A stretch of 64,000 bases of DNA from Actinoalloteichus_B caeruleus (lineage in GTDB: Bacteria > Actinomycetota > Actinomycetes > Mycobacteriales > Pseudonocardiaceae). The stretch is from NCBI RefSeq assembly GCF_000718005.1, contig NZ_JODV01000007.1; one strand, 5' to 3'. Both the position numbers and the translations under genes were made by a program. How positions within the stretch are numbered: position 1 is the first letter of the stretch; every line of letters starts with the position of its first letter. Shown in pieces: positions 8,469 to 16,982 of this stretch. The notes under the pieces were generated by a model that did no database searches, was not told the origin of the DNA, and saw nothing but the letters and a program-made list of their open reading frames with translations.

Positions 8469-9514
8469 CTGGACACCTCCAACGGCCAGGGGGTGGTCCG
8501 CCGGTGGGTCCCGAAGTCCGGGCCGGCGGCCGGGTGGGTGGGGTGCCCGGCGAGGAGCCGGCCACGGCCCGCCCAGAGTTCCCGCAACGCCCGGCGGTGG
8601 ACCCGCCGCCGGAGGGGAATCCGGACCAACTGCCCCACGAGCAGGGCGCTCCAGACCAACCGCGCCGCCCGACGGCCGTCCCACCGCGCCACGTGCACCA
8701 CCCGGTTCGTGACCAGTTGCGCCCACAGCGCCGGGGTGGAGGACACCTGCCCGCCGAGGTGGACCGCGGTCGCCTCCGGCACCCGCGCGATCCGCCAACC
8801 CGCGTCGGTCACCCGCCGGCAGTAGTCCACCTCCTCCGAGTAGAGGAAGAGGTCCGCCCGCCAGGGTCCGATGCGCCGCCGCACGTGGGCCGGTACGAAG
8901 AGCACCGCTCCGTTCGCCCAGCCCGGTTCCTCCTGGCCGGTGGGGTCGATGCGTTCCCCGAGGGCGGGGAAGCGGCCCGCCCACCCGCCGAGGAGGGCTT
9001 CACCCCAGGCCCGTCCCGGGCTGGGGCGGCGGCGCATCGTCGGTTCTGGCCGTCCGGCACCGTCGCGGACCGCGGGTGCCGCCACCCCGACACCGCCCCG
9101 CGCCTCATCGCGGGCTCGGTCACCGCTCCGACCTCGGCCTCCCGGGCCGGACGACGTCGGGATCACGGCGCCGCTGTCGGGCTGGCACGCGGCCGCGAGG
9201 GGCAGGACGGAGCCTGGATCGAGACGCACGTCCGCGTTGAGCACCAGCAGGCCCTCCGCCGGGGTGGCGAGCGCGGCGCAGGCGTTCACCCCGCTCGCGT
9301 AACCCAGGTTCGCCCCCAACGGCAACAGGTGGGCGTAGGGCGCGAGGCGGCGGGCGACGTCGAGCGTCCCGTCCGTCGAGTGGTTGTCGGCGATCACCAG
9401 TCGCCACCGCCCGACACCGCGCATGGCCGCCGGGAGTGACTCCAGCAACCCGGGCAGGTCCTCCGCCGACTGGTGGGTCACGACGGCGACGAGGACGTCT
9501 GGACCAACGTGCAC
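8465..9514 (-). CDS. GT2 glycosyltransferase, rhamnosyltransferase-like
   Basis: A 349-residue family 2 glycosyltransferase. VLVAVVTHQSAEDLPGLLES opens the nucleotide-binding domain, followed by RLVIADNHSTDGT, LGANLGYASGVNACAA and LLVLNADVRLDP, where the NAD stands for the DXD metal site. Further on, WANGAVLFVPAHVRRR and LYSEEVDYCRRVTDAGWR are typical of the rhamnosyltransferase-type branch. A glycine/arginine-rich insert of about 50 residues (near 140-190) interrupts the domain. The GTG at 9514 was chosen because AAGGGA lies seven bases upstream and it sits four bases past the previous stop. It is coupled to the next gene by a GTGA overlap. The sugar transferred is not known. Confidence 0.83.
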   Translation of the reverse strand: MHVGPDVLVAVVTHQSAEDLPGLLESLPAAMRGVGRWRLVIADNHSTDGTLDVARRLAPYAHLLPLGANLGYASGVNACAALATPAEGLLVLNADVRLDPGSVLPLAAACQPDSGAVIPTSSGPGGRGRSGDRARDEARGGVGVAAPAVRDGAGRPEPTMRRRPSPGRAWGEALLGGWAGRFPALGERIDPTGQEEPGWANGAVLFVPAHVRRRIGPWRADLFLYSEEVDYCRRVTDAGWRIARVPEATAVHLGGQVSSTPALWAQLVTNRVVHVARWDGRRAARLVWSALLVGQLVRIPLRRRVHRRALRELWAGRGRLLAGHPTHPAAGPDFGTHRRTTPWPLEVSR

Positions 9515-9518
9515 GTGC

Positions 9519-10910
9519 TCATCCCTTCCTGGTGGGGTGGTCGGTCGAGCGCGGAGACCTGGCACGGGCCGACACGGCCGGGGAGGACACGGCACCGACC
9601 AGGCCGATGAGGAGGAACAGGTAACCCTGGAACTGGGGGAAGGCCAGCGCGTCGAAGGTGCCGAGGCAGCAGACGCCGACCAGCAGCGCGACGGCCAGTG
9701 CCCAACCGGTGTCCCGATCCCGCGTCGCCTCGCCCGTCGCGTCCCCGTCACCACTCCCCACGGCGCCCCCCGCGACCCGGCGGGCCAGCAGCAGGGGCGT
9801 GGCCAGCAGGACGAGCAGCCCGAGCAGCCCGAGCGGCCCGGATTCGACGAGCGTCAGCAGGTACTGGTTGTCGAGGTAGGGCTGTGGAGGCGCCAGGTAG
9901 GTCCCGAAGCCCTGCCCCCACCACGGGTGCTCGGCGAGGCGACCGGCGACGTAGGTGTAGTCCTCCAACCGGCCGCGCACGCTGTTGTCCGTTCGGGACC
10001 CGAGGACCGTGGCGGCGAGGACCTCCGCCAGCCGGGGCCAGGCGGTGACCACCACCACCAACGCCCCCACCAGGCCGAACCCCAACGACACCCACCGCCG
10101 CAGCCCTATCCGGGGGAGCAGGGCGACGAGGACCACGGCCACCCCGAGCAGCCCCGTGCGGGAGATCGTGGTGAGGACTCCGAGGGCCAGCAGGGCGGCG
10201 CACCCCCACCACAGCCAGGGCCGCCGGCCGTGACCGGCCAGGTGGATGGCGAGCGGCAGTGCCATCGCGGCGAGCGCGGCCAGCTCGATGGGGTGGTGCG
10301 CGAACCCCATCGCCCGGACCAGGCCGCCCCTGGCGAGATCCGCGTCCCACAGCGGGGCGAGCTCCAGGCCCGGTACCTCCAGCAGCGGTCGCGGGTCGAC
10401 GCCGACCGTGAAGAGGACCACCGCCGCCCCGGCCGACGCGGTGGTGCCGAGCACGAGTGCCCCCAGCACCCACCTCACCTCACGGCGACCGCGAACCCCG
10501 TCCGAGGCGAGCAACGCGACCCCGATCGCCGGGACGAGGGCCAACAGCGCCCGGTCGGTCTCCTCGATCCGGTCCGCGCCGACCCCGCCACCATCGAGGG
10601 TGGCGAGGGCGTGCGCCGTGAGCACCAGCACCAGGAACCCCAGCAGCGCGCGGGTCACCGGGTTCGCGCCCGTGGACCTCCGGAGCCCGCCCACCACCGC
10701 GACCAGCCACCACAGCAGGCAGGCGAGGGCGAGCAGCCGAGCCGGGGTGACCCCGCCCGCTCCCCCCACCACGACGAGGTTCTGGGGCAGTGCCAGCAGC
10801 AGCGCGAACACCGCGAGGACGGCACCGACCGGTGCGCGCCACCGGCCGGTGCCCGTTTCCCCGCGCGGGAGCGGGTGGCTGACCGGCCGCTCCGCCAGCC
10901 CCCAGGTCAC
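9519..10910 (-). CDS. O-antigen ligase/polymerase family membrane protein (Wzy-like)
   Basis: A 463-residue multi-spanning protein with about 10-12 membrane helices. The central TTISRTGLLGVAVVLVALLP and the periplasmic-loop segment DNSVRGRLEDYTYVAGRLAEHPWWGQGFGTYL are characteristic of the O-antigen ligase/Wzy polymerase family, which joins lipid-linked repeat units on the outer face of the membrane. The long external loop lies between the last third of the helices, as is usual. The GTG start overlaps the stop of the Wzz-like gene (GTGA). Gene order Wzz, Wzy, GT2, GT2, Wzx argues for a polymerase rather than a ligase, but the family does not separate the two by sequence alone. Confidence 0.85.
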   Translation of the reverse strand: MTWGLAERPVSHPLPRGETGTGRWRAPVGAVLAVFALLLALPQNLVVVGGAGGVTPARLLALACLLWWLVAVVGGLRRSTGANPVTRALLGFLVLVLTAHALATLDGGGVGADRIEETDRALLALVPAIGVALLASDGVRGRREVRWVLGALVLGTTASAGAAVVLFTVGVDPRPLLEVPGLELAPLWDADLARGGLVRAMGFAHHPIELAALAAMALPLAIHLAGHGRRPWLWWGCAALLALGVLTTISRTGLLGVAVVLVALLPRIGLRRWVSLGFGLVGALVVVVTAWPRLAEVLAATVLGSRTDNSVRGRLEDYTYVAGRLAEHPWWGQGFGTYLAPPQPYLDNQYLLTLVESGPLGLLGLLVLLATPLLLARRVAGGAVGSGDGDATGEATRDRDTGWALAVALLVGVCCLGTFDALAFPQFQGYLFLLIGLVGAVSSPAVSARARSPRSTDHPTRKG

Positions 10911-11644
10911 CCGCCGGCCACCCGCTCCGGGGTCGCGCCGACGCGGTCCGCCACGGCCCCGTCCCCCGGTGCCGAGGCGGCGGTCCGCTCGCCGCCGCCC
11001 CGCCGGGGGGTCGGCTCGGGCGGGTCCCCCGCCCCGCGCTCCCCGGGTCCGGGCTTCCGGCGGTCCACGAGCAGGACCACGGCGGTGAGCGCCGCCGCCC
11101 CCAGCGCACCGAGCAGGCCGAGGGCGCGCAGCTGCGCGCCCCGGGTCGTGACCGCGTTCCCGGGTGCGACCACCTCGCTGAGCACGACCAGCTCACCGGC
11201 GGTGACACCGGCCCGTTCCTGGCGTTCCCGGAGCTCGGCGCCGGCGAGATCGATCACCCGGGCCACCGAGGCGTTCGCACGGGGGCCGGTCTCCGCCGTC
11301 ACCGTGACGGTGAGGAACGCGCTCGCCCCACCCAGTTGGACGTCGTCGTTGCTGACCTCCACGTCACCCACGACCCCGGCGGCCGCGAGGCGTTCATCGG
11401 CACCCGGTGCCGTCAGCACCGTCCTGACCAGCGTCGCGGCCTGCTCCTGGGCTCGGTCCACTCGCGCGAAGGGGTTGCCCCCCTCCGGTCCCGGCTCCGT
11501 GATGGCCAGCAGCACGGCGGTGACCCGCTGCTGCGGTGGAACCGCGACCGCCACCGCGGCCAGCACCCCGCCGAGCAGGGCACCCAGCGCCAGGGTGAGC
11601 CGCCACCGGCGGGCGAGCACCCGGAGTACCTGCACCGCGTCCAT
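10907..11644 (-). CDS. Wzz-like chain-length determinant (polysaccharide co-polymerase)
   Basis: A 245-residue membrane protein with the two-helix layout of Wzz/co-polymerase proteins. It has a short cytoplasmic start (MDAVQVLRVLARRWRLT), a first membrane span at about 15-37, an extracellular alpha/beta domain, and a second span at about 172-192 ending VVLLVDRRKPG. The remaining 45 residues are a Pro/Gly-rich cytoplasmic tail. There is no attached tyrosine-kinase domain and no separate BY-kinase in the window. It should set polymer length together with the Wzy-like protein next door. The ATG at 11644 begins the family's usual N-terminal helix. The 93-base gap to the next upstream gene is the only break in this part of the chain. 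Confidence 0.8.
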   Translation of the reverse strand: MDAVQVLRVLARRWRLTLALGALLGGVLAAVAVAVPPQQRVTAVLLAITEPGPEGGNPFARVDRAQEQAATLVRTVLTAPGADERLAAAGVVGDVEVSNDDVQLGGASAFLTVTVTAETGPRANASVARVIDLAGAELRERQERAGVTAGELVVLSEVVAPGNAVTTRGAQLRALGLLGALGAAALTAVVLLVDRRKPGPGERGAGDPPEPTPRRGGGERTAASAPGDGAVADRVGATPERVAGG

Positions 11645-11737
11645 CTCCGCTTCCCGTACCTCTCGTGTCGTCCCGGGCGCGAGGTCGGCGGGCTCCCGGC
11701 CGGGACCAGGAAGTCGTCCCGTGCCGAGCCCGCTCTC

Positions 11738-12667
11738 TCAGCCCCGGGGCCTGGATGACCGGTCGGCCGCCCCGGCGAGCCGTCGACCCGCGTCCACCGC
11801 CGCCCTGGCGACGTTGCGGGCCATGGGCACCGCGTTGTCCCGGAGCCACGGCCGCAACGCGGCCAACGCCGCCAGCCGTTGGCCCGGGGACAGCGGCGAT
11901 CGGAGGACGGCCCGGAGGAACCAGCCGCCCTCCTCCACGTTGGGGAGCACGAGCGACCGCCGACCGGGACGCTGGCTCCGGTAGAACTCGCGGGGGTCGA
12001 CCCGTTCGCTGATCCGGTCGGGGTGGATCCGGTGCAGCAGCAGCTCCTCGTCCAGGTGGACGAACGGGCCCCGCAGAGCCAGCTCGGCCACCAGCACGCG
12101 GTCCCCCGCCTTGATCGGCGGGTTCAGCATCGTGCTCGCCAGCACGTGCCGGCGGACCAGGCCGTAGCAGTAGTAGTTGTGATGCGGCACCTCCAACAGG
12201 TCCCGCACCCGCACGGCCGGGTCGGGGTGGTCGACCCGGCACTCGTTGTGCCAGGAGCCGAGGACCCCGTCGTCCGGGCCGATCTCGGTCGCCGAGGACG
12301 ACGCCAGCACGACCTCGGGTCGGTCGGCGAGCGCGGCGGCGAGCCGGGCGAGGCGGTCGGGGCGCCACACGTCGTCCGCCGCCGCCCAGGCGAAGAGCCC
12401 GCCCCGAGCCTCCCCCACCAGCCGGTTGTGGTTGCCCATCACGCCGATGTCCCGGGCCCGCCGCAGGTAGCGGACGCGGGCGTCGCCTCGGGCGAGGTCC
12501 CCGACGATGTCGGCGGTGGCATCGGTCGAGCAGTTGTCGGCCACGATCAGCTCGTAGTCGACGTCCCGCTGGTCGAGCAGCGACCTGAGCGCCGCCTCCA
12601 GGTAGGGCTCACCGTTGCGCACGGGCAGGCCGACGCTGATCGGAGGAGCCGCGACCGGGTCGCTCAT
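11738..12667 (-). CDS. GT2 family glycosyltransferase
   Basis: A 309-residue family 2 glycosyltransferase. ISVGLPVRNGEPYLEAALRS begins the donor-binding domain, followed by YELIVADNCSTDAT, IGVMGNHNRLVGEARG and the metal-site AWAAADDVWRPDRL. IKAGDRVLVAELALRGPF lies at the acceptor side. The C-terminal 80 residues are helical and basic, probably for membrane association. The ATG at 12667 overlaps the stop of the upstream methyltransferase-like gene (ATGA). It is one of at least four glycosyltransferases in the locus, consistent with a repeat unit of several sugars. Donor and linkage are unknown. Confidence 0.85.
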   Translation of the reverse strand: MSDPVAAPPISVGLPVRNGEPYLEAALRSLLDQRDVDYELIVADNCSTDATADIVGDLARGDARVRYLRRARDIGVMGNHNRLVGEARGGLFAWAAADDVWRPDRLARLAAALADRPEVVLASSSATEIGPDDGVLGSWHNECRVDHPDPAVRVRDLLEVPHHNYYCYGLVRRHVLASTMLNPPIKAGDRVLVAELALRGPFVHLDEELLLHRIHPDRISERVDPREFYRSQRPGRRSLVLPNVEEGGWFLRAVLRSPLSPGQRLAALAALRPWLRDNAVPMARNVARAAVDAGRRLAGAADRSSRPRG

Positions 12668-13827
12668 CCGTTCCTCCCCACCCTGGTCACCTCGGCCGCC
12701 GCGGTGTCCGCCCGCTGTCGTGGCAGCCAGGGCGGCAGCCGGTCGACAGCGACCCAACGGCCCCCGGACTCCTCGACCCAGGGCAGGGCGGCCCGGGCCT
12801 CGGGCAGCAGTTCGGGCAGGAACACCAGGACGACGTCGGGACGCCGGGAACGCAGCCGGTTCGGTGCGACGATGGGAACCCGGCTGCCGGGGAACCGCCG
12901 ACCGTCCTTCGACACCGACGCGTCAGCGACGAACGGCAGCAGGTCGGGGCCGACGCCGGCCGCGCACAGCAGCGGCACCGCGCGGGAGCCCGCCCCGTAA
13001 CCGACCACGCGCCGGCCCAACGCCCTGCCCTCGGCGAGCCAGGACCGGAGGCTCTCGACGTCCCGGGTCACCGCGTGCTGGAGCGCCCGCAGGTGTCGTG
13101 GGTCACCGACCCCCAGCGCCGCCTCCTCCGCGAGGAGCGCCCGCACGCTGTCGTCCTGGGTGCCACGTCGGGCGCAGGCGAGCAGGACGGTCCCCCCGTA
13201 GAGGTCGAACCGCCAGGCCCTCCGGACGACGACACCGAGCTGGCCGAGCATCGTCACGAGCGCCGCCGTGGAGTAGTAGGCGAAGTGGCCGTGCCGCAGC
13301 GCGTTCCACTGGTCGCCGCGCAGGATCGCGGCCAGGCTGTGGAACTGCACGAGGAGCACCCCGTCCTCCGCGAGGGCTCGCACCCGGCGTCGCAGGGCGG
13401 CGGCCTGGTCGGGGTGGTGCATCATCCCGAAGCAGTCCAGGACCAGGTCGGAGGCCGCGCCAGGAGCCGTCGGCGTGAGCCCCCGATGGGTGAGCAGGAG
13501 CGACCAGGAACCTCCGTGCGGGCTGCCGAACTCCAGGAAACCCCCACGGTCCGGTAGCCAGCCCTCGGCGGCCACCCGGGACACCGCCTCCTCGGCCTGG
13601 CGGGCGAGCGCCGCCGGCTCCACCCCCCTGGCCCGCTCGGGAATGCCCGGGTCCTCCAGGAGCTGCGCCAGCCCGCACTCCCGGCACCAGCCCATCCGCA
13701 GCGGCCAACGGGGATCAGGGCCGCCGTCGACGACCGAGGGGAAGAGGTCGCAGGGCGGCTGCTCCCCGAGGTCCAGGACGGGCTGGGGCGCGCTGGTGCC
13801 GCACCAGCGGCAGTCGAACCGGGTCAT
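12664..13827 (-). CDS. C-methyltransferase-family protein with altered active-site motifs
   Basis: A 387-residue protein with the three-part layout of sugar C-methyltransferases (TylCIII/TcaB9 type). It has an N-terminal zinc domain (CRWCG near residue 6, CRECG near 48), a Rossmann methyltransferase domain, and a C-terminal domain with VVGYGAGSRAVPLL. Two key motifs are altered. The SAM loop, normally like EIASNDG, reads FLEFGSPHGGSW, and the catalytic YHEH reads RHGH in ALRHGHFAYYS. The zinc cysteines are intact. It may be a non-catalytic partner of the canonical paralogue at 16979-18247, or it may catalyse a different step. It is the first gene of the coupled chain down to the flippase; an upstream in-frame start at 13902 would overlap the divergent epimerase gene. 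Confidence 0.75.
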   Translation of the reverse strand: MTRFDCRWCGTSAPQPVLDLGEQPPCDLFPSVVDGGPDPRWPLRMGWCRECGLAQLLEDPGIPERARGVEPAALARQAEEAVSRVAAEGWLPDRGGFLEFGSPHGGSWSLLLTHRGLTPTAPGAASDLVLDCFGMMHHPDQAAALRRRVRALAEDGVLLVQFHSLAAILRGDQWNALRHGHFAYYSTAALVTMLGQLGVVVRRAWRFDLYGGTVLLACARRGTQDDSVRALLAEEAALGVGDPRHLRALQHAVTRDVESLRSWLAEGRALGRRVVGYGAGSRAVPLLCAAGVGPDLLPFVADASVSKDGRRFPGSRVPIVAPNRLRSRRPDVVLVFLPELLPEARAALPWVEESGGRWVAVDRLPPWLPRQRADTAAAEVTRVGRNG

Positions 13828-13910
13828 CGCGCGAGCCGCCTTCCCTGGCCACGGCGGTTCCGCCCACCCCTGCCGCCGACCCGGGTGGACCACTGTGGAC
13901 AATGGCGGCC

Positions 13911-14465
13911 ATGCGTGTCCGGCCGGGTCGGCTTCCAGGGGTGCTGCTCTTCGTGCCCACTCCCCACCACGACGACCGGGGCCTGTTCACCCGCACCTTC
14001 GACGTGGACGTCGCGGCCGAACACGGTGTCGACGGAACCGCGTTCCGCCAGGACTCCCAGTCGCGGTCCCGCCGAGGTGTGCTGCGCGGACTGCACGGCA
14101 GGATCGGCCGGGGCGAGTCCAAACTGGTGCGCTGCGCCCGAGGAGCGGTGTACGACGTGGTGGTCGACGCCCGGCCCGACTCGCCGACCTTCGGGGAGTA
14201 CGAGGCGTTCCGGCTCGACGACGACTCCTTCTCCCAGCTCTACGTGCCGGCCGGTTTCCTGCACGGCTTCCAGGCGCTCACCGACGTCGCCGACGTCTGC
14301 TACCGGATCGACGCCACCCACGACCCCTCGGCCGATGTCGCCGTGCGCTACGACGACCCCGGCCTGGGGGTGGTGTGGCCGCTGCCCGTGAGCGTCGTCA
14401 GCGCACGTGACGCGACTGCCGGCGGGTGGGAGGAACTGCGCGACAGGCTGGTGGCGGGAGCCTGA
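13911..14465 (+). CDS. dTDP-4-dehydrorhamnose 3,5-epimerase-like (RmlC family) sugar epimerase
   Basis: A 184-residue cupin of the RmlC family, which epimerises C3 and/or C5 of 4-keto-6-deoxy nucleotide sugars. Conserved parts are DDRGLFTRTF, FRQDSQSRSRRGVLRGLHG (with the catalytic His in GLH), KLVRCARGAVYDVVVD, LYVPAGFLHGF and RYDDPGLGVVWPL. The first tyrosine after the core strand is kept (VCYRID). The residue six positions later, a catalytic Tyr in standard RmlC, is His here (DATHDP). This may make it a single-position epimerase. I prefer the ATG at 13911, which gives the standard MRVRPG start, over 13902; GACAAT lies seven bases upstream. It is the only plus-strand gene inside the sugar cassette. 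No rmlA, rmlB or rmlD is present. Confidence 0.82.
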   Translation: MRVRPGRLPGVLLFVPTPHHDDRGLFTRTFDVDVAAEHGVDGTAFRQDSQSRSRRGVLRGLHGRIGRGESKLVRCARGAVYDVVVDARPDSPTFGEYEAFRLDDDSFSQLYVPAGFLHGFQALTDVADVCYRIDATHDPSADVAVRYDDPGLGVVWPLPVSVVSARDATAGGWEELRDRLVAGA

Positions 14466-14488
14466 CGTCGAGCGGTCGACGGGGGCGC

Positions 14489-15526
14489 TCACAGCGGGGC
14501 CCCCGCCGGAGCCGGCCGCAGGTCCTCGGTGACCACGCCGTCGGCACGCAGCTCGGACAGCCTGGCGAGCCGCGTGAAACGCCGGCGGAACCCGTCCTGG
14601 GTCAGGCCGTAGGCCGTGTAGCTGGCGGACAGCTCCTCGGCGCCGGCGCTCACCCCCCACCTCGGCTCGAACGCGGGCAGCCGCGACATGATGCGGGAGA
14701 AGTCGACCACGTACGACCGGGGGTCGCCGCCGGTCTCCCCGGTGATGACGAGCCGGGAACCCGGCACCGCGTCCACCACCCGGCGGGCGATGTCCGCGAC
14801 GGTCAGGTTGTTCGCGGAGGTACCGACGTTGAAGGCCTCGCCGTGCACCGCGGCCCTCGGTGCCTCCAACGTCGCAAGGAACGCCGCGGCGATGTCCCGG
14901 ACGTGCACCAACGGCCGCCACGGGGTGCCGTCGGAGAGGACCCGCACCTCACCGGTCAGCACGGCGTGACCCACCAGGTTGTTCAACACGATGTCGGCGC
15001 GCATCCGGGGCGAGGCGCCGAAGGCGGTGGCGTTGCGCAGGAACACCGGGGTGAAGTCGTCGTCGGCGAGGTCGCGAACGTCGTCCTCGACCATCACCTT
15101 GCTCGTCGCGTACGGCGTGACCGGGCGCAGCGGGGCGTCCTCGTCGACCAGTGCGTCACCCGCGGCCCCGTACACCGAACACGTGGAGGCGTAGAGGAAG
15201 CGGCGGACGCCCGCCTCCCGTGCCAGCCTGGCCAGTCGCACCGAGGCCTTGTGGTTGACCTCGTAGGTCACCTCCGGGGTCAGCGCGCCCAACGGGTCGT
15301 TCGACAGCGCCGCCATGTGCACCACCGCGTCGACCCCCGCCAGCTGGCCGGGGGTGACGTCGCGGATGTCGGTGGTGTAGCCCACCGGGTCGGGCACCGC
15401 CGGGCCGAGCACGCAGTCGGCGAACAGCCCGGAGTCCAGACCCACCACCTCGTGCCCCGCCCCCGCCAGGATCGGCGCCACGACGCTGCCCAGGTATCCC
15501 TGGTGCCCGGTCACCAGCACGCGCAT
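14489..15526 (-). CDS. NAD-dependent epimerase/dehydratase, extended SDR
   Basis: A 345-residue extended short-chain dehydrogenase acting on a nucleotide sugar. MRVLVTGHQGYLGSVVAP carries the glycine-rich NAD site, VVHMAALSNDP follows, FLYASTCSVYGAAG has the catalytic Ser, and TPYATSKVMVED has the Tyr-x-x-x-Lys pair. Substrate-domain marks are LRNATAFGASPRMR and WRPLVHVRDIAAAFLA. Relatives are often called WcaG-like or UDP-glucose 4-epimerase-like, and the exact reaction is open. It could be the C4 reductase that finishes the CDP-sugar made by its neighbours. Its start overlaps the upstream deacetylase by 16 bases. It ends 24 bases from the convergent epimerase gene. Confidence 0.85.
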   Translation of the reverse strand: MRVLVTGHQGYLGSVVAPILAGAGHEVVGLDSGLFADCVLGPAVPDPVGYTTDIRDVTPGQLAGVDAVVHMAALSNDPLGALTPEVTYEVNHKASVRLARLAREAGVRRFLYASTCSVYGAAGDALVDEDAPLRPVTPYATSKVMVEDDVRDLADDDFTPVFLRNATAFGASPRMRADIVLNNLVGHAVLTGEVRVLSDGTPWRPLVHVRDIAAAFLATLEAPRAAVHGEAFNVGTSANNLTVADIARRVVDAVPGSRLVITGETGGDPRSYVVDFSRIMSRLPAFEPRWGVSAGAEELSASYTAYGLTQDGFRRRFTRLARLSELRADGVVTEDLRPAPAGAPL

Positions 15527-16173
15527 GGGGTGCCTCCGTTCAGCACGAACTTGTCCGCAAAGAAGCCTTCGGCGTATCTGGCCCTGCTCTGTACCCCTCG
15601 GACCCTCGCGAGGCCCAGGAACGTCTCGGGGTCGAACCAGTGCCTGTCCGCCTGCGACGGGTAGCACTCGCCCAGGATCCGGCTCTTGGCCTGGGCGCAC
15701 TCCTCGCTCAGCGGCACGAACACCGCCGGTTGGAGGAGGTCGCCGTCCCACTTGGGGATCTCGTAACCGAGCACGAGGTGGTCCCGGAAGACGGTGGGCA
15801 CCAGGGCGGCGAGGGTGCGGTGGTCCTGGTGCGCGTCGTGGGCGGCCGGGGCGAACACGAGGTCGGGGTCCAGGGTCGAGGCGAGGCGCTCCAACGCGTC
15901 CTTGACCTCGGACCAGTGGGCCGGGAGGCGGCCGTCGGGCAGGTCCAGGACCCGGCACGAGAGGTCGGCCCCACCGCAGAGGGCGGCCAGCGCCTTCCGC
16001 TCCTCGGCCTCCCGGTCACCGCCGCCGCCGGTGCAGACCAGGGCGTCCACCGCGAGCCCTGGACGGGACGAGCACAGCGACAGCAACGTCCCGCCCGCCC
16101 CGATGCCGATGTCGTCGCAGTGCGCCCCCAGCACCAGGACCCGGTCGACCCGCTCCGGGCGCAGGCCGATCAC
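15511..16173 (-). CDS. PIG-L/LmbE family deacetylase
   Basis: A 220-residue PIG-L/LmbE-family metal-dependent deacetylase. The zinc-binding motif is visible as LVLGAHCDDIGIGAGG, where the typical HPDD-type motif reads HCDD. APAAHDAHQDHRTLAALV supplies the distal histidine. Relatives remove acetyl groups from GlcNAc-containing lipids or small thiols (MshB, PIG-L). Inside a sugar cassette it may act on an N-acetylated sugar or lipid-linked intermediate, or as a carbohydrate hydrolase. The GTG start overlaps the upstream cytidylyltransferase stop (GTGA). Its 3' end overlaps the SDR gene by 16 bases, so it is tightly built into this operon. Confidence 0.83.
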   Translation of the reverse strand: MIGLRPERVDRVLVLGAHCDDIGIGAGGTLLSLCSSRPGLAVDALVCTGGGGDREAEERKALAALCGGADLSCRVLDLPDGRLPAHWSEVKDALERLASTLDPDLVFAPAAHDAHQDHRTLAALVPTVFRDHLVLGYEIPKWDGDLLQPAVFVPLSEECAQAKSRILGECYPSQADRHWFDPETFLGLARVRGVQSRARYAEGFFADKFVLNGGTPCACW

Positions 16174-16982
16174 GGGGCCGCCACCGGACGCCGCGCCTCG
16201 GACGCCCCGTCGACGTCCCACAGCATCCAGGGCCGTTCTCCGGCCGCGTAGGCTCGGTCGAGGGCGACCCTTTCCTTGACGGTGTCCGCCGGGGCCCAGA
16301 ACCCCCGGTGCGGGTAGGCCAGCAACCGTCCCCGCTTCGCCAGCTCACCGCAGGCGTCCTCGACGAGGTCGCCGCCGGGGGGCAGGTGATCGAACACCTC
16401 GGGGCGCAACACGAAGTAGCCGCCGTTCTCCCAGATCGGCAGCCGACTGACGGGCGTGATCGCGCCCACCCTGCTGTCCTCGCCGAGCTCGACGCAGTGG
16501 AACGAGGACTGCGGGGGGACGACCATCATCCCGGCCGCGACATCGCCGCGGCGGACCCGTTCCACGACCCGGTCGAGCGGGGCGTCGGTCAACACGTCCG
16601 CGTAGTTGGCGAGGAACAGCTCCTCGTCCTCCACGAGGTGCCTGACCCGGCGCAACCGCTCCCCGATGGGGGAGTCCAGTCCGGTGTGGACGAACTCGAT
16701 GGTCCAGTCGCGGATGTCGGACGAGCGCAGCTGCACCCGTCCGCCGCGCAGCACGAAGTCGTTGGACGCGGTCTCGGAATAGGTGAGGAAGAAGTTCTTG
16801 ATGTGCTCGGCCCCGTACCCCAGGCACAGCACGAACTCGGTGTGCCCGAAGTGGGCGTAGTAGCGCATCACGTGCCACAGCAACGGCCGTGGGCCCACCG
16901 GGTGCATGGGTTTGGGCAGCTCGTCGGTGGTCCCGACACGCATCCGCATGCCGTGGCCGCCGCAGAACAACACGACCTTCAT
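16170..16982 (-). CDS. glucose-1-phosphate cytidylyltransferase-like nucleotidyltransferase
   Basis: A 270-residue sugar nucleotidyltransferase of the RfbF/glucose-1-phosphate cytidylyltransferase group. The opening MKVVLFCGGHGMRMR with DELPKPMHPVGPRPLLWHVM fits the nucleotide-binding signature. YYAHFGHTEFVLCLGYGAEHIKNFF is the RfbF-type continuation, and LANYADVLTDAPLD carries a metal-binding Asp. CDP-glucose is the entry point to CDP-dideoxy and branched-chain sugars. A CDP-glucose dehydratase (RfbG) is not seen in this window, so either it lies elsewhere or the product is used directly. It is coupled on both sides: ATGA with the methyltransferase upstream and GTGA with the deacetylase downstream. 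Confidence 0.85.
   Translation of the reverse strand: MKVVLFCGGHGMRMRVGTTDELPKPMHPVGPRPLLWHVMRYYAHFGHTEFVLCLGYGAEHIKNFFLTYSETASNDFVLRGGRVQLRSSDIRDWTIEFVHTGLDSPIGERLRRVRHLVEDEELFLANYADVLTDAPLDRVVERVRRGDVAAGMMVVPPQSSFHCVELGEDSRVGAITPVSRLPIWENGGYFVLRPEVFDHLPPGGDLVEDACGELAKRGRLLAYPHRGFWAPADTVKERVALDRAYAAGERPWMLWDVDGASEARRPVAAP

Noticed and set aside
9384..11984. 866-codon open frame on the plus strand
   Set aside because: It is antisense to the Wzy-, Wzz- and neighbouring glycosyltransferase genes. Its product is Gln/Arg/Pro-rich without any family pattern, as expected from GC-rich shadow frames.
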